From Roridomyces roridus (lineage: Eukaryota > Basidiomycota > Agaricomycetes > Agaricales > Mycenaceae), in contig JARKIF010000004.1 in NCBI GenBank assembly GCA_029378245.1, positions 620,001 through 684,000 of the forward strand: a stretch of 64,000 bases of DNA, in the 5' to 3' direction. The notes below the pieces were generated by a model. The model did not search any database, was not told where the DNA came from, and worked only from the letters and a program-made list of their open reading frames with translations. Below, piece by piece: positions 12,061 through 23,940 of the stretch; the stretch's first letter is position 1; each line of letters opens with the position of its first letter. Made by a program: the position numbers and the translations under genes.

Positions 12061-12068
12061 CCTCTCTT

Positions 12069-12075
12069 TATAAAA
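12069..12075 (+). promoter_or_regulatory. TATA box of the epoxide hydrolase
   Basis: TATAAAA lies 34-40 bases upstream of the ATG at 12109. This implies a very short 5' UTR and argues that 12109, not a codon further upstream, is the start. Confidence 0.65.
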
Positions 12076-12108
12076 GACACCGTATCCACGAAAAGCCCGC
12101 TTTCAGCC

Positions 12109-13630
12109 ATGTTTCCCTCCCCGACTCTCGGCCAAGGCCTCACGAGTGTCCTACAGACCTTCTTTGCGCCGCCGACGCCCTATGCTGCCGCCAACGTCTC
12201 GGAGTACAATATCAAGCCCTTCAAAGTAGACCTCGGCACCGAGTTCCAGCGGCTCCACACCTTGGTCGCCTTGGCCCAGCTGCCGTCCCAGGACTTGTAT
12301 CCCGAAGTGGGATTTTCCAAGGGAATCGAGTTGACTACACTCAGCCAGCTGAGGCAAGAATGGTTGACGGACTTCAACTGGGAGGCTGAGCAAGCGGAGA
12401 TGAATAAGTATGACCTCCGTCCAACTTGCCCAGATGTATTTGATGACTGCGTAGATTCGCGCAATACACCGCTGAAATCGAAGGCCTCAAAATCCATTTC
12501 ATCAGCGAACAATCTGCCGACCCGGATGCGATTCCCCTTATCATGCTCCACGGATGGTCCGGTGCGTCCCTCGTTCGCTTCGTCGGACAGAAGGAATCGC
12601 TCACCTCGAATCAGGCTCCTTCCACGAATTCTTACCCGTCATTCCTTCGCTCACCGATTCCTCGAAACCCGTCTCCTACCACGTCGTCGTCCCCTCTCTG
12701 CCCGGCCACATCTTCTCCTCTCCTCCCAAGGACAAGAGCTGGACCTGCGCCGACACGGCTCGGGTGTTCAACACCCTCATGACCGAGGTCCTCGGATACT
12801 CGACGTATGCCGTGCACGGTACTGACTGGGGTGCCATCATCGGGTACTCGTTGTACGCCAACTTCCCCGCCACTGTCACCGCAACGCACTTGGTCATGCT
12901 GCCTTTCATGCCTCCGACCCCGCCACAGCGTGCGGAGGAGAATGTTGAGATTGATGACGATCAGAAGGTTACCGAGGGCTTGTTTTTCCAGTGGGCTACG
13001 ACTGGGAATGGGTATTTCATCGAACAGGCGACCAAGGTCTGTGTCTCGGCTTCCCTGCGAATGGCTAACTGACTTCGATTTTTTTTTCAGCCCAAAAACC
13101 TGGGACTTGCTCTGCACGATAGCCCCATCGGCCAACTGGCATGGATCGGCGCCATTTGGTTGGACAGTACGTATCTCACTCATCCTTTCATTCAACCATA
13201 ACAACAAATTGAACAGTGTCCGACCCGCAATCCGGCACATCCCCCTCCCTCCTCACACACAACACCATCCTCACAACCGTCTCGCTCTACTACCTCACCG
13301 GATCCTTCTATTCATCCATCTGGATCTACGAGCAAAACCCCGAACCCCTCGCTATGGTCTATTCCAAGGCAAAGACGGAGGCTCCGCTTTTCGTAGGACA
13401 GTTCAAGTATAATCCGTTCTTCTGGCCGAAGGAGTATGCGGCCAAGGTGGGGAATCTGGCTGGGTATAAAGGTGGGTTTTCCCCTTTCCTTTTGTCCTTG
13501 TCGCGAACGCAGGAGAACTGATGAATGATCCGTAGTTCACAAGCGTGGAGGCCACTACCCGGGGTGGGATAACCCGGTTGGGTTGGTTGAGGATCTGCGG
13601 GAGATGGCCGCGTATTTGAAGAAGGCTTGA
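12109..13630 (+). CDS. Epoxide hydrolase (alpha/beta-hydrolase fold)
   Basis: Hydrolyses epoxides to vicinal diols. Exons: 12109-12407, 12455-12561, 12615-13036, 13091-13166, 13217-13471 and 13536-13630; all junctions are GT-AG and keep frame, giving about 418 residues. The N-terminal epoxide-hydrolase domain (PFKVDLGTEFQRLHTLV..., DFNWEAEQAEMN-KFAQYTAEIEGLKIHF) is followed by the oxyanion-hole HGWSGSFHEF, the nucleophile elbow HGTDWG (Asp), a lid-side Tyr in LTGSFYSSIWIYEQN and the catalytic His in KRGGHYPGWDNP. All three catalytic positions are present, so it should be active. No signal peptide is evident, so it is probably cytosolic or microsomal. It is convergent with the cyclopropane synthase. 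It could serve detoxification or secondary metabolism; the neighbours do not say which. Confidence 0.93.
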
Positions 13631-14140
13631 ATCTGAATTCGAAGTTGAGAGGGAGGAGAAACCTGTAGAAGTTGTTCACATGCCGTGTCCACGTTATACT
13701 TTTCTTATCTGTACTATCCTCTGTACGAAAGAAGTTGCAATTGATTCGAATTCTACCAAGATGACCGGACAATGAGACATCGTCCTCTTCAACTTCATTC
13801 AGCTTTCCACGCTCAGTCTTCCGTTGGTCTAGAGATTGTCGCCTGCATGCTCGCAGCTCGGCACATCGAATCTGTAGCCTAAATTATAGGAGTTTGCATC
13901 CAAACGAGTAGGCGAGGAGGAATGGAGTCAGCCTCGGAAATAGCAATGCAGTAATGATACTAGTCGAAAGCAACCAGATGTGGCATCGGCCTTCGAGGAG
14001 AAATCAACCCGGCAGTTGAACCTAAGCGACAAAATACAGCACCATGATCCATCTCTCGAACATGTTGGATCAACGGAGGCGGGTCATCCCATCCCGCAAA
14101 ATGTTTGCCACGATCGTCGTCAAATTTCCTATGAATTAGA
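13631..14140. other. Convergent intergenic spacer; no gene seen
   Basis: This holds the 3' ends of the epoxide hydrolase (+) and the cyclopropane synthase (-). No coding region or repeat is recognised. Confidence 0.6.
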
Positions 14141-16243
14141 TTACACCAAACTCGCCGGCACGTCGCACCCAAACGCAACGTTACCCTCCCTCGTAAATGT
14201 AACAACATGGTCTCCGAGGGTCCGCGTCTTGAACGCAGCTTCGCAGTATGAGCTGTAAATCAGCCGTTAACGTCCCTTGTCAGTTGAGTCAAAGGAAAGA
14301 CTGACAAGTAGTCTGCGGGTGCGATGGGCGTTAGCTGGCAGACCTCCAACAAGGAGACGAAGAAGGAAGACGTACATATCCACTTCCGCCTAAACACCTC
14401 CAAACCCTGCTCATCTAAATCATACTCCTCCCTCAACGCCTTCGCCACAATGCTATCCCAATTATCCAAAAACCTCCTTTGCCACTCACGCAGCGTCCGT
14501 GCATAATGAGGCCCGATGTTGAGCACTGAATCCATCACGAGGCGTCCTCGGCTGCCTTGATTCAACGTCTTGACGATTAGGCTGAAACTCGGTAGGTATC
14601 CACCTGGGAAGACTAGAGTCGGATTGGTTAGTGATCCGCGAAGCGTGGTGAGGGACTAACTCTACAGGAATTCAGATTACTTAGCATGCCAAGTTTGAAT
14701 TTGAATTTACCCATTTTTGCACAAAGTCGGCACCATTCTCGTCGTACCCTTGGACGCCTAGCAAGGTTGCCGGTTGGTTAGCGCCGTCGACAGGAGGGAA
14801 TTCGACAACCGCTCACGAGATTCCGGGATAGTAATCCCCTGCACCACGCCGACACCAGTCTCAGGGTTCAGCGCCCAATCAGCCACGGCCCAATACTCCT
14901 CGAAAAATTCCTTCCCGACGTGCTCTATCATCTCCACCGATATAAACCTATCGAACGAACCCGCCCATTGAGGGTTCTTTCTGCAGTCGCGAAAGTCCAT
15001 GCAGTGGACGGTGATTTTGTCAGAGAGCTTGGCGTCGGCGATGCGTCGGCGGGCGAGTTCAGCTTGGTTGGAAGATAGAGTGAGGGTGTCGACGGTACAG
15101 TTGAATGTTTTTGCGGCGAGGATTGCGAGGCTGCCCCAGCCGGTGCCTGGTATTCAATGTAATGGGATACCACAGCCGTTCGAATTGACGCACCAATTTC
15201 CAGCACCCGCTGCCCGTGTTGAATATTCGCCTTCTTGAGTATCAACCTAAGACACAGGAGGATATTGAAATAGTCATAAAGCAGATTGTCCACGTACCTG
15301 AGTTTCCTCATTTGGGCTTCTTCCAGCGACTCGCGCACTGAAACAGTGGGATCGAGATCTCCGTTATAATCCAAGAATACTGCCGACGAATAATTCATGT
15401 CGTCGCTCAAAAAAGCCGAAAACCTGAAACTCTTCGTCATCGAAACGTTGCTTTGAGGGGAAGCTGACATTGAAACTGACATAGTGTTCCCGATATCATA
15501 GTGCGCGGATATATTCGCTCTTGAATTTGTGAGGCTCCCAATGAATTTGCTGCTCGTCAGTGTGCGACCTTTGGCCAGTACCGATGCCAACAAGGTGTCT
15601 ACCGCCGTCAGCTCGCGCCGGTTGGCGATTAAAATCTTGGTTCGTTCATCAGCGTCGATTGATGAGTGACGGATGGCTGACTGCTCACTTGTATTAGGGA
15701 AGACACGTCCTCGCAGTCGACTTGCCGGATCGGGGGGGTCAGTAAGCGTCCTGCGGAATTCAGAAAATAAGTCCTGCTTACCGTCGCCAAACATGAACGC
15801 CTCAGCCAATCCCAAATCGGTAAAGAGCCCCACCCGCATCCAAAAGGCATCCGACTTGACTTGCAATGTTGCTCGTAGATCGGCGTCGAGGACTCCAAAA
15901 GTGTACGTCTTCTCCGTCGTCAAAACAGTGATTCTCCCGACCTTGATTTTGCTGAGAACACTGGAATGGATGAATGATGTATCAGCCGGAGGATGGATGA
16001 AAGTCCGGAGGGTCCTCACTCCAAGATATTCGTCCGGGCAATGGGATGCAGAGCTCGCCATCCAGTACCGACAATAGCCTCCGTCAGGGCACTCCACGCA
16101 GAGTCCAGCGCGCCGATGAGTGAGTATCCGTGCGTCGCAGGCGTGTTGAGCAGTTGCGACCGTGAGTACAGAGACATTGGGAAGAGGGAGCGAACGCCGG
16201 TCGAGAAAGTCTTTAGGCAGGGCACCATGTGGCAGCGGTTCAT
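14141..16243 (-). CDS. Cyclopropane-fatty-acyl-phospholipid synthase
   Basis: SAM-dependent methyltransferase that adds a methylene bridge across a cis double bond of phospholipid acyl chains. The first exon is 16243-16020 (ALDSAWSALTEAIVGTGWRALHPIARTNIL); several short introns follow and the stop is at 14143-14141. Family marks in order: KIKVGRITVL near the N-terminus, SRANISAHYDIGN, FLSDDMNYSSAVF, the SAM-binding EIG-TGWGSLAI split by an intron, FDRFISVEMIEHVG, GITIPESR, HYARTLREWQRRF, FRRKW-IYYFSYCEAAF and TRTLGDHVVTFTREG at the C-terminus. In Coprinopsis cinerea a homologue (cfs1) is needed for fruiting-body initiation; whether this is its orthologue cannot be told here. The start codon choice in exon 1 is tentative; an in-frame Met lies shortly downstream. 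Confidence 0.9.
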
Positions 16244-16928
16244 GTTAAGTATTCACCGCGAGACAATCAAGGGCTATCATCACCGGCTCGATTTGGTCTA
16301 ACCCGGTAGTAATGGGATCTGCGAGCTGCGAAGGAGAAACCCCGACTGCCGAAATAGATGTCACGCCAAATCGCACTTACATTTTGAATGTTGGTCCGTC
16401 GCTTCGGTGTTACTTAGCAAGCACCAGTCAAACCTACATAGAGCAGTCAGGACCCAGACCAGAAGCACGCGGCGTGTGGGGCTGAGCCCACAAAGATCAA
16501 CAGCTCCGCGGAACTAATTTTTCGCAAATCACGCCGCCCAGCGCCGCCCGCGTAGTCGAAACTTTTTGCCAGAGTTGCAAGTACGGGGTGCAGGGGTGGA
16601 AGCCACGGACTCCGGAGCTCACTCACTGGTGGGCGGGAATCGGGCGGGTCTGGAACGTCCGAATTCGCCGTGCAGCATCTCAGGAGAGCCCAGAGGAGGA
16701 AACAAAGAACATGTCAAATTCGGCCAAATTTTGTCGACGGACGGTGAAACAGAGTGAAACACAAATCGCAGCATTCGACGTGCCCAAGAACGCCACTTGG
16801 AGAGTTTCACGATTTCATTAAGGAACGACGACAAAAGGTGATGATAAAAAAAAGATAGAGAGATGTGTGAATGAGAGAGCAGATTGCAGAGCGATGACGA
16901 TGCGATATAAAGATAGAATAAATGGGGG
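16244..16928. other. Intergenic spacer; no gene seen
   Basis: Upstream region of the cyclopropane synthase and 3' flank of the next gene. No coding region, repeat or clear promoter element is recognised. Confidence 0.5.
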
Positions 16929-19900
16929 TCACTTTTCACTTTTCGGTTCCACCCCAGCAAGCAAGAACCTAATCTCGGCAATACAATCCCCAAGCCTCGC
17001 CTGCACCTCCCGTGCATTCTCCAACAACGGCTTGATATTCTCGGGAGTCATCGCGAGCTTGGGATCAGGTAACGCGCTGCCAGGCGGCATGGAGCGTACA
17101 GACCCCGTCTTGCCGCCCCGCCGTGACCGTGAAAATTGTCGAGAGGGACTCTCACCACCCTTCTTCGTAGAAGGCCGATCAGCGTGTGCGTGCTCCTCGA
17201 CGTTTGAAAGACGCGTTGCCCGAGATGGCCCACCAGCACCCGACGGATCATGGATAGACGTGCGTGACCCGCTGGGTGACCGCATCGGCGTCGTACCCCG
17301 GCCTGGGACTGGCAAAGGCGTTAGCAGCGTCGATTGGAGATATGGTGATCGCCCCCGGATGGTGGAACCCCCGCATGGCGCAACGGAAGAAGGAGAATTG
17401 TGCTCCAAGTCCGAAGCCGAGTCCTCCATCCGATCCCAATCCTCTTCCTCGTCCCCAGTGCTATTGCTGGCACTCTCCCGACCCCCAGAAAGTCCACTAA
17501 AGGTCGGATAAAGGTCATCAATCGCAGCCGCGCTCCCAGAAGAGAGGTCAGCGGCAGCAACAGAGGGCGGTGTCTTGTTCTTCCCAAGACGGAAGATGGA
17601 CGCGAGGGACGGTCGTCTCGGAGATGCCGTTTTGAGGGAGGATGGATCGTATGGTGACGCGGGCCGGTGATGAGAACGAAGCGACTCGGGCCCGGCACTG
17701 GTCTTGGCCCGCCTTCGCCTGCCATTAGTGGGCACCTGAGGATGTTCATACAGATGCTGCGAATGCAAATCACCAGACGACTCGGTGCTGATCGACGTCG
17801 AGGACACGGGCATTGGTGGTGCAGCACCCTTGGTCAAAGCCCTCAGTATGTCCCGGAACCCACTCATCCGCAAACGGCTGCTCCGCCTCTTCTTGTCCTT
17901 GCCCGGTACCGCATTACCCTGCACCCCACTCTCCTCTGACGGTAGAGTAACAGTACTGTTCATCGCATCGCCCCACCGCCATTCGCGATTCACGTGGGTA
18001 TTACTGCTACTCGCCACCATGGCCGCAGCAATCGCCTCCTCAGGTATGCCATCTGCCGCAAATGAATCGTCCAGAGTGCCGAGCATGGAACTCCCCAGCA
18101 TCTCCTTGAGCAAGAGCAGCTGCCGCTGACTGAGGTCATTCCGCCCCGTAGACGCCCTCCAGGCCAGATTACTCGGCAGGCTAGCGAGCGGCGGCCCAAC
18201 AGGAGTGGGAGTAACGGGCGGTGGGACTTTGGAATCGTCCGTCAGGGTAACAGCCCGCTCTCGCATCTTGTTCTTATCCATGGCTACCACACCCGTGCTC
18301 GGCATAACGGGCGCTGAAGTACTGGTGCTCGGCGGCGAAGAAGCAGCCCCACCACCGCCCAACTCGATGAGCAGCTCGGCGCACTCCCAAGAAATCCGAT
18401 ACTTGGAATTGATGGTGTAGAACGTAGAGGCAAGCTGCTTGTACGCTTGCTGCTGCGCGACAGGCGACGGAGCGTCGGGATTCGAAGAGGACGTATTCGA
18501 GCGGGTACGGACGGAAAAAGGTCGGAGACGCCACTCGCTCCTTCTTGGGTTGCGTTCGAATGGAGCAAATGCTGGTCAAGCAGCTCCTGTATCTCGGTGA
18601 CGAGCGTCAGGTACGTGTTCTGAAGCTCCTTGAGCTCTACAAATGAAAAATAGTCAATATCAGGCAACAACACGACAACGCGACAGACATACCCTCGACA
18701 TTCCTGGCAAACTCTCGTACCATGCCCAAATCCCGTCGGAGCCCAACCTGCGCTTGACTAATCCGCGCAGGAATCTTGAGATCGCCTAGCGAATTACGGC
18801 GCATCGTTCCCACGCCTCCTGTACCGGCGGGGCTCGCCGCCGCCGCCACTGCATTGACAACAGCCGGGATATTGGCTGCTGACCGACCCAAAGACGCCGT
18901 CTGCGGTGAAACAGGCGGTTTAGGCGAAGGCGAATTGGAGGCTGACGAGCTCGACGGCGCAGAATATGCAGCCAGAGAAGGGGAAGACGAGGAGGGCAAC
19001 GAGATGGGGGAGGCAAGGGAAATGGTGGAAGGAGGAGAAAACGTGGACGGTAATCCTTCCAGAGCGCGAGAAGCGATTGGTGCCTTGACCGTAGACATAC
19101 TCCCGCTCACAGCGCGAAGAGTCTGCGGTGGCGATGGAGGCTGTAATTGCAGATCCACAGGCGGAGTTGGAGGTAGCATATCCTTCTCGTCGACGGGCAG
19201 CGTGGAGATGGAGACACCACTCTTCGTTCGCCTGTGCCGCCCAGCGCCAACAAGACTGATACGCCGGACATTCCTCTCGACGAAACCCATTCCCTCCTTC
19301 TGCGGCGCGAGGTCCTCGACACTCCCAACAGCAGCAGCAGAAGGACGACCCACGCCCAGCCCAGCGTACTTTGATGGGCTGGAGTTGGCGACAGGCGTAG
19401 TCTCCTCCCCACCTCCATTCAGCGGCCGAATCCCCCGCCGGATCTGGACAAATCCCAGACTCCTCCGTTTCACGAGCTTCGACTTGCCCTCCTTCTCCTT
19501 CTCCCCCGACTCTCCTCCATGCGGTGACGGTGTATACGGTCGATCTCCCGTCAAGTCCGTCTCAGTGGAACCATCTCGACCCATACCGCCCCCAGCTCCT
19601 CCTCCTCCACCATTGACAGGCCCAGTACGAACCCTACCCCGGTCTGCAGGCGAGCCCGAGGCGCCCCGAAAAAACCAGCCTCGGCTCTCCCGCTGGCCAT
19701 TCTCAGGTGGGGTCCGAGGCGTTCCTGGCGTGATCTGCGAATATCGGATGTTTGAGGGGCGGGGAGGTGGAGTCGCGGGAGATGGGTGAGCATAGGAATG
19801 TCGGGCACGTGAATGTGAGCCAGAATGTGACTCGGACGAATTGGAGGCGGAACGAATAAGGGAAGAAGAGCTGGGCGGCCGAGGAGTGGCCTCGTTCGCA

Positions 19901-21833
19901 TGCGAGTGTATGTCAGCTATAACATCGAGATCGGAATCTAGTAGATTTTTAGCATGGTCAAGAACGAAAAAGGAAAACAAAAAGAAACTGACGTCCACCT
20001 GCTTCGCTCGCGACGCTAATGCTGCTCCCCTTCTTCTTCTTCCGCATCTTCTCCCTGTCGCCCTTGCCCTCCCTTCCACCAAAACCCACCGCTTGACGCT
20101 ACCAATACGAGAAAGCAGTCCGGGCGAGCTCAGCTGACTCTGGCTGCCCGTTGCTGTGGGTGCTTGGTATGGATGAGACGAGCCGCTGGCTACTTGTGAG
20201 TTCTCGGCCAGCCGTTGAACGATACTGCTCCGACTCGCTCCCTCGTTGCTGTAAACACCCTGAGTGACCCCGGCCTCGTCCGCATCCCAATCCTCCTCGT
20301 CCATATCTTCCGAACTCTCCCTCTCCCTTCTCGCACTAATCTCCCGCATTTCCATCATCCCACTACCATTCGTCCCACTTGGCCCACCCGGCCTGCTCTT
20401 CTTCCTCAGCCGTCTTCGCTCCCGATGAATTGGTGGACTGGGTGGAAGTCCCGCTAGACCTTTGGCCGCCGTCTTGTCCTTCTCCCGGTGCGGCCGCGTT
20501 AGAGCAGTAGTGCTCCCGGCGCTCGTATGCGTGTACGCAATGGAAGCATTGTCCGGTGCCGAAAACACACTGGTCGTTGGACTGCGCGGGAACGGCTGCG
20601 GCTGCATCGTCGTCGTTGGTATCATCAGCGCAAGGCCGCTGGGGCCTGCTGCAGCAGAGGAGGGCAGTGGTGGTACGGGTGGTGGTGGACTGCTGCCCTG
20701 ATACGACCCAGAGCCGACCCTTCGACTACTACCAGACGCAGAACGCGCAGTAACGGTTCGGTCCTCGTCTGGCCCTCCACCTCCTGCGAAACCTAGCTCG
20801 TCAGCCTCGTCATCGCTCGAGCCCCAGCCAGAGCCCGAGAGCGATGAGGAGTGAGATGCAGATCGCTCGCGTACGGTAGACGAGGAGGCGACACGCATAC
20901 GCTGGGTAGCATCCGATCCAGCCCGTTGGACCCGGTTGGCTCGTGGAGTCCGGGTGCGATTCCGACTTGACTTTGGCAAAGCAGGCGGCGGCGGGAGGTC
21001 GAAGGTGGCGCTTCCGTTTGAAGTTGTATTCGAGTTTGGGTAGGGTGCCGCGGCGACGGGCTCATCGTCCTCGGCAAAATCGTCATCCCAGTTTTCTGTG
21101 GTCGTTTCAATGGAGGCTCGGGGTCGTCGATGCGTGTGGGTTTCATCACGGTCGTCGTTGTCTTGTGAGTCTTGTGGTGGTCGTGGCAGGTCTTGGTCTA
21201 CGTCGGGAGAACGTCGTGAATTTCTGTTACTGTGGAATTCAAAGTCGTCGTCCCAGTTTTCGGAGGGTTCTGGATGAAAATATCAGTCAGTGAAGGTTCC
21301 TCGGTACAGTCAATCAAAGAAGGTGTCATGTATCCGAGCGAGGCACGCCGGAAATTAGGGCCGACACGAGGCGGAGGGAATGTAGCTGTCATCGCTGCCC
21401 CTGGCAACACAGCGCGCCGCAAGCAAAAGCAGAGCTCATCGCGCCCAGCGATGAGCATGGCACAGTAGGGTGTCTATTGCGCGACGCAGAAGCGAGTTGC
21501 ATCTTGACAACAGCACTAAGATGCTGGGACATCTGAGGCCCTCCTGCATCGCAATACGCGTGTCCCAGCCAGCGATGGCACCAGCGATAGTGCGTGGAGT
21601 GCCACGCCAGAGGAATGCGTAACTTTCGCCAACGCAATGCCCAAAGCGTTGGTCGCCGCGCGGCTCCTTCTGCAGGGGTACGTCCTTCATCCCCCCAAAA
21701 CGAGCAGCAGACGCTCGTCGCCCCATGAAAGTCTATGGCCCGCGTTTTTCGGGATGCCTCGCATCGGAAAGCAAAGGAAAGGGGAGGTGAAAAAGATAGA
21801 TATGCATGGATACACACCTGAGTTGTGAGGCAT
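16929..21833 (-). CDS. Large, mostly disordered conserved protein with two ENWDDDF motifs
   Basis: I do not recognise a family with confidence. Exon 1 is only 16 nt (21833-21818, MPHNS), followed by an intron to 21270. Exon 2 opens EPSENWDDDF, and a second TENWDDDFAEDDE follows about 55 residues later. Most of the 1,400 or so residues are Ser/Pro-rich (for example SSDDEADELGFAGGGG and poly-Pro). An ordered stretch lies near the end: GLRRDLGMVREFARNVE-ELKELQNTYLTLVTEIQELLDQH (coiled-coil-like) and YKQLASTFYTINSKYRISWECAELLIELG, then SNLAWRASTGRNDLSQRQLLLLKEMLGSS. Introns I can place: 19998-19938, one at about 18691-18640, and 18508-18453. The frame steps by one at a G-run near 20,088, so a base may be missing from the assembly. 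Repeated WDDDF motifs make me think of fungal septation/polarity scaffolds, but that is weak inference. Confidence 0.6.
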
Positions 21834-22809
21834 GTCGTATTATCATCAGTTTCTACCAGCTCCGTCAGCGGTGGTGAAAGGCGAGCTTTGTGGGAGGGAG
21901 GGAAATGCACCGTGGCCGTGGCTGCTGAAGAGGGCAAGAGAGCAGAAGCGGCGGAATCACCCAGTCGAGCGTTTATGTAATTGACGCTTGATGCTCTTAA
22001 CCGACCGTCTTGTTCTATTGGGCTGCTTTGTGCTCTATTCTTCTCGTCTCAGACTGTGACCATATGGCCCTTGAAAAAAATAATTGTCCTTCTGGTCGTT
22101 ATACAAATATGATCGGGGACGCGGCGTCATCACCAAGGCCTCGACACATTGCTACGCAGCTCCCGTTCCAGCGAGCGAACCGCATCCCGCGCACCAGAAG
22201 TAGCCCTGTCCTGATCCTCGCAAAGAGCGAAATGGAGACGCCCCGTCACGCCCTTGCACATCTACATGCTCCAGTCTTTCCTTCTTCATGGACAATCACA
22301 CGAGTTGCGGATTCGGGCAGTGAGCTCGCGATCGCCAGATGAATGCTCATGAAAATACGACTCCGTGGATTGGATGACTATCGTGATGTACGATGAGCAC
22401 TGGGCACCGCCAGTAGTGGTTGCCGTATGCGCCCCAGACGTGGGCGGGAGTGAGGAGACAATGCATGAAAAAACTTGGAGAAAGAAGCAAACGTCGAGGT
22501 CGACTCGTTTTCATTCACAAAAAGACTACGACTAACTACATGGGCACCAGCCGACATGAAAATGAATACCACGCATTAAGTAGATGATATATCCACGCAT
22601 TAGGTAGACCACGCATTATGTATCGGTAACGACGAGTAAGGAAGCACGGGGCCGAAAAGGTCGATTAGGGTGGGCGGCGTTGGCGGACCCCGTTGAGGTC
22701 ATTATTAGTGGTGGCCAATGGGGTGGGAGGAGGAAAGCGGATAAAGTTGGAGTGGAGGAAACGAAAAAGTCGAAATTGTGATGGAGAGCGAGACACGAGT
22801 GCAAAGATA
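21834..22809. other. Intergenic spacer; no gene seen
   Basis: Promoter side of the long disordered gene. Three near-copies of CCACGCATTA with a following GTA occur at about 22570-22625. No other feature is recognised. Confidence 0.4.
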
Positions 22810-23889
22810 CTACGAGGAGGATTTTGTTTCAGTTGCTTGTGAAGGCTGACGACAATGTTTTCTTTGTTTTGATTTTGCTGGCTTGACAGCCGCTTGGATT
22901 TGCGGTGGTGTGGTTTCTGCGCCTTGGTAGGATTGGCCGTAGCCTTCCATAGGTTTCTCAGTCGAGAGTCCCGGAGGGGTGACTCGACGGAGAGGGCGGG
23001 CGTGGGCTTTGGGTCCGTCGAGGTCGACGGATTCCTCATCATAAGAGTAGTCGAAACTCGAATCCGTGTCGTCTACCGTGGCAGCGGCGAGGTTTGCGAG
23101 CAGAAGTGTGCGAGGGGTGGAGACGAAAAGGACAGCCTTTGATGCGAGGACGACGGGCGTAGGAGCCACGATGGGCGACTGATATTGAAGAGCAATGTCG
23201 GGCACGGGCGCAACGACAGGAACGGGGGGTGGAGGTGCCGTGTATACGACACGCAGCGGAGAAGAGCCCAGTGGCTTGCGCAGGTGACGAGGAACCCAGG
23301 GCGCAGAAGGCCGGCGGGCCTCGCTCTTCAGGAAAGCTGCGGTGCCAGGGATGACAGGCAGCGACTTTGGGTGCTTTGGGAAGGACGGTGGGCTGGAAAT
23401 CAAGGTGAGACATGGTGAAGCAGCGTCAAGGGATAAGAACGCACGTAGCCCATGAGCTTCTTGTGGGCCGACACGAGCCGCATCTTGGCAGCGCGCTCAT
23501 TCTGGGTCTTGATCAGTCGCTTGCGGGCTATGTCGAGGACACGTGCAGCGATCTGAGAGGAAGATTGAGCACGGCGAGGAAACGAAAGGGACGTGGGTCT
23601 CACCTGGGGGCTAATTCGTGCCTTGACCTTGGTGTCGACGACGACAGTAGAGTTGCTACCGCCGGCCTAGACAAGCGCATTGTGAGCACAGGATACGACA
23701 AGGAAGGAAGAGTCATACCTCGACGTCGCCAAGACGTACCCTTCGCAGTCTCAGGAGAGCAGAGACACGCGGCAGGAGGGCATAAACGACCGTAATGACG
23801 GTGAACACGGCGACAAAGCCGGCGAGGCAGAGCGCGGGAGAGGGCAAGAATGCTGGGGCAGTGGGGGGCGAGGATGGTAGCGAAGGCAT
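22810..23889 (-). CDS. Small membrane-anchored protein of unknown function
   Basis: Exons 23889-23719, 23666-23604, 23552-23445 and 23392-22810, all with GT-AG borders and continuous frame, give about 308 residues. One hydrophobic segment lies near residues 16-37 (LCLAGFVAVFTVITVVYALL), followed by basic RVSALLRLRRVRLGDVE, suggesting a single-pass membrane protein with the bulk in the cytoplasm. A helical basic stretch (ARVLDIARKRLIKTQNERAAKMRL) and a Pro-rich, low-complexity tail come next (VYTAPPPPVPVVAPVP, DDTDSSFDYSYDEE). No family is recognised. The start is supported by a TATA box about 45 bases upstream. Confidence 0.6.
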
Positions 23890-23931
23890 GGTGGTGCTTG
23901 CTGTGATGCGGATTCCCTCGAGAAAGCCTGG

Positions 23932-23939
23932 TTTATATA
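23932..23939 (-). promoter_or_regulatory. TATA box of the membrane-anchored protein gene
   Basis: TATATAAA on the minus strand, 43-50 bases upstream of the ATG at 23889. Confidence 0.55.
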
Positions 23940-23940
23940 C

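Noticed and set aside
18776..19789. 337-codon open frame on the plus strand
   Set aside because: It is antisense to the Ser/Pro-rich exon of the long disordered gene; GC-rich low-complexity coding sequence opens the opposite frames. No family marks.
21389..21937. 182-codon minus-strand open frame
   Set aside because: It covers the first intron and exon 1 of the disordered gene in another frame. The MPHNS start and splice sites explain the locus better.
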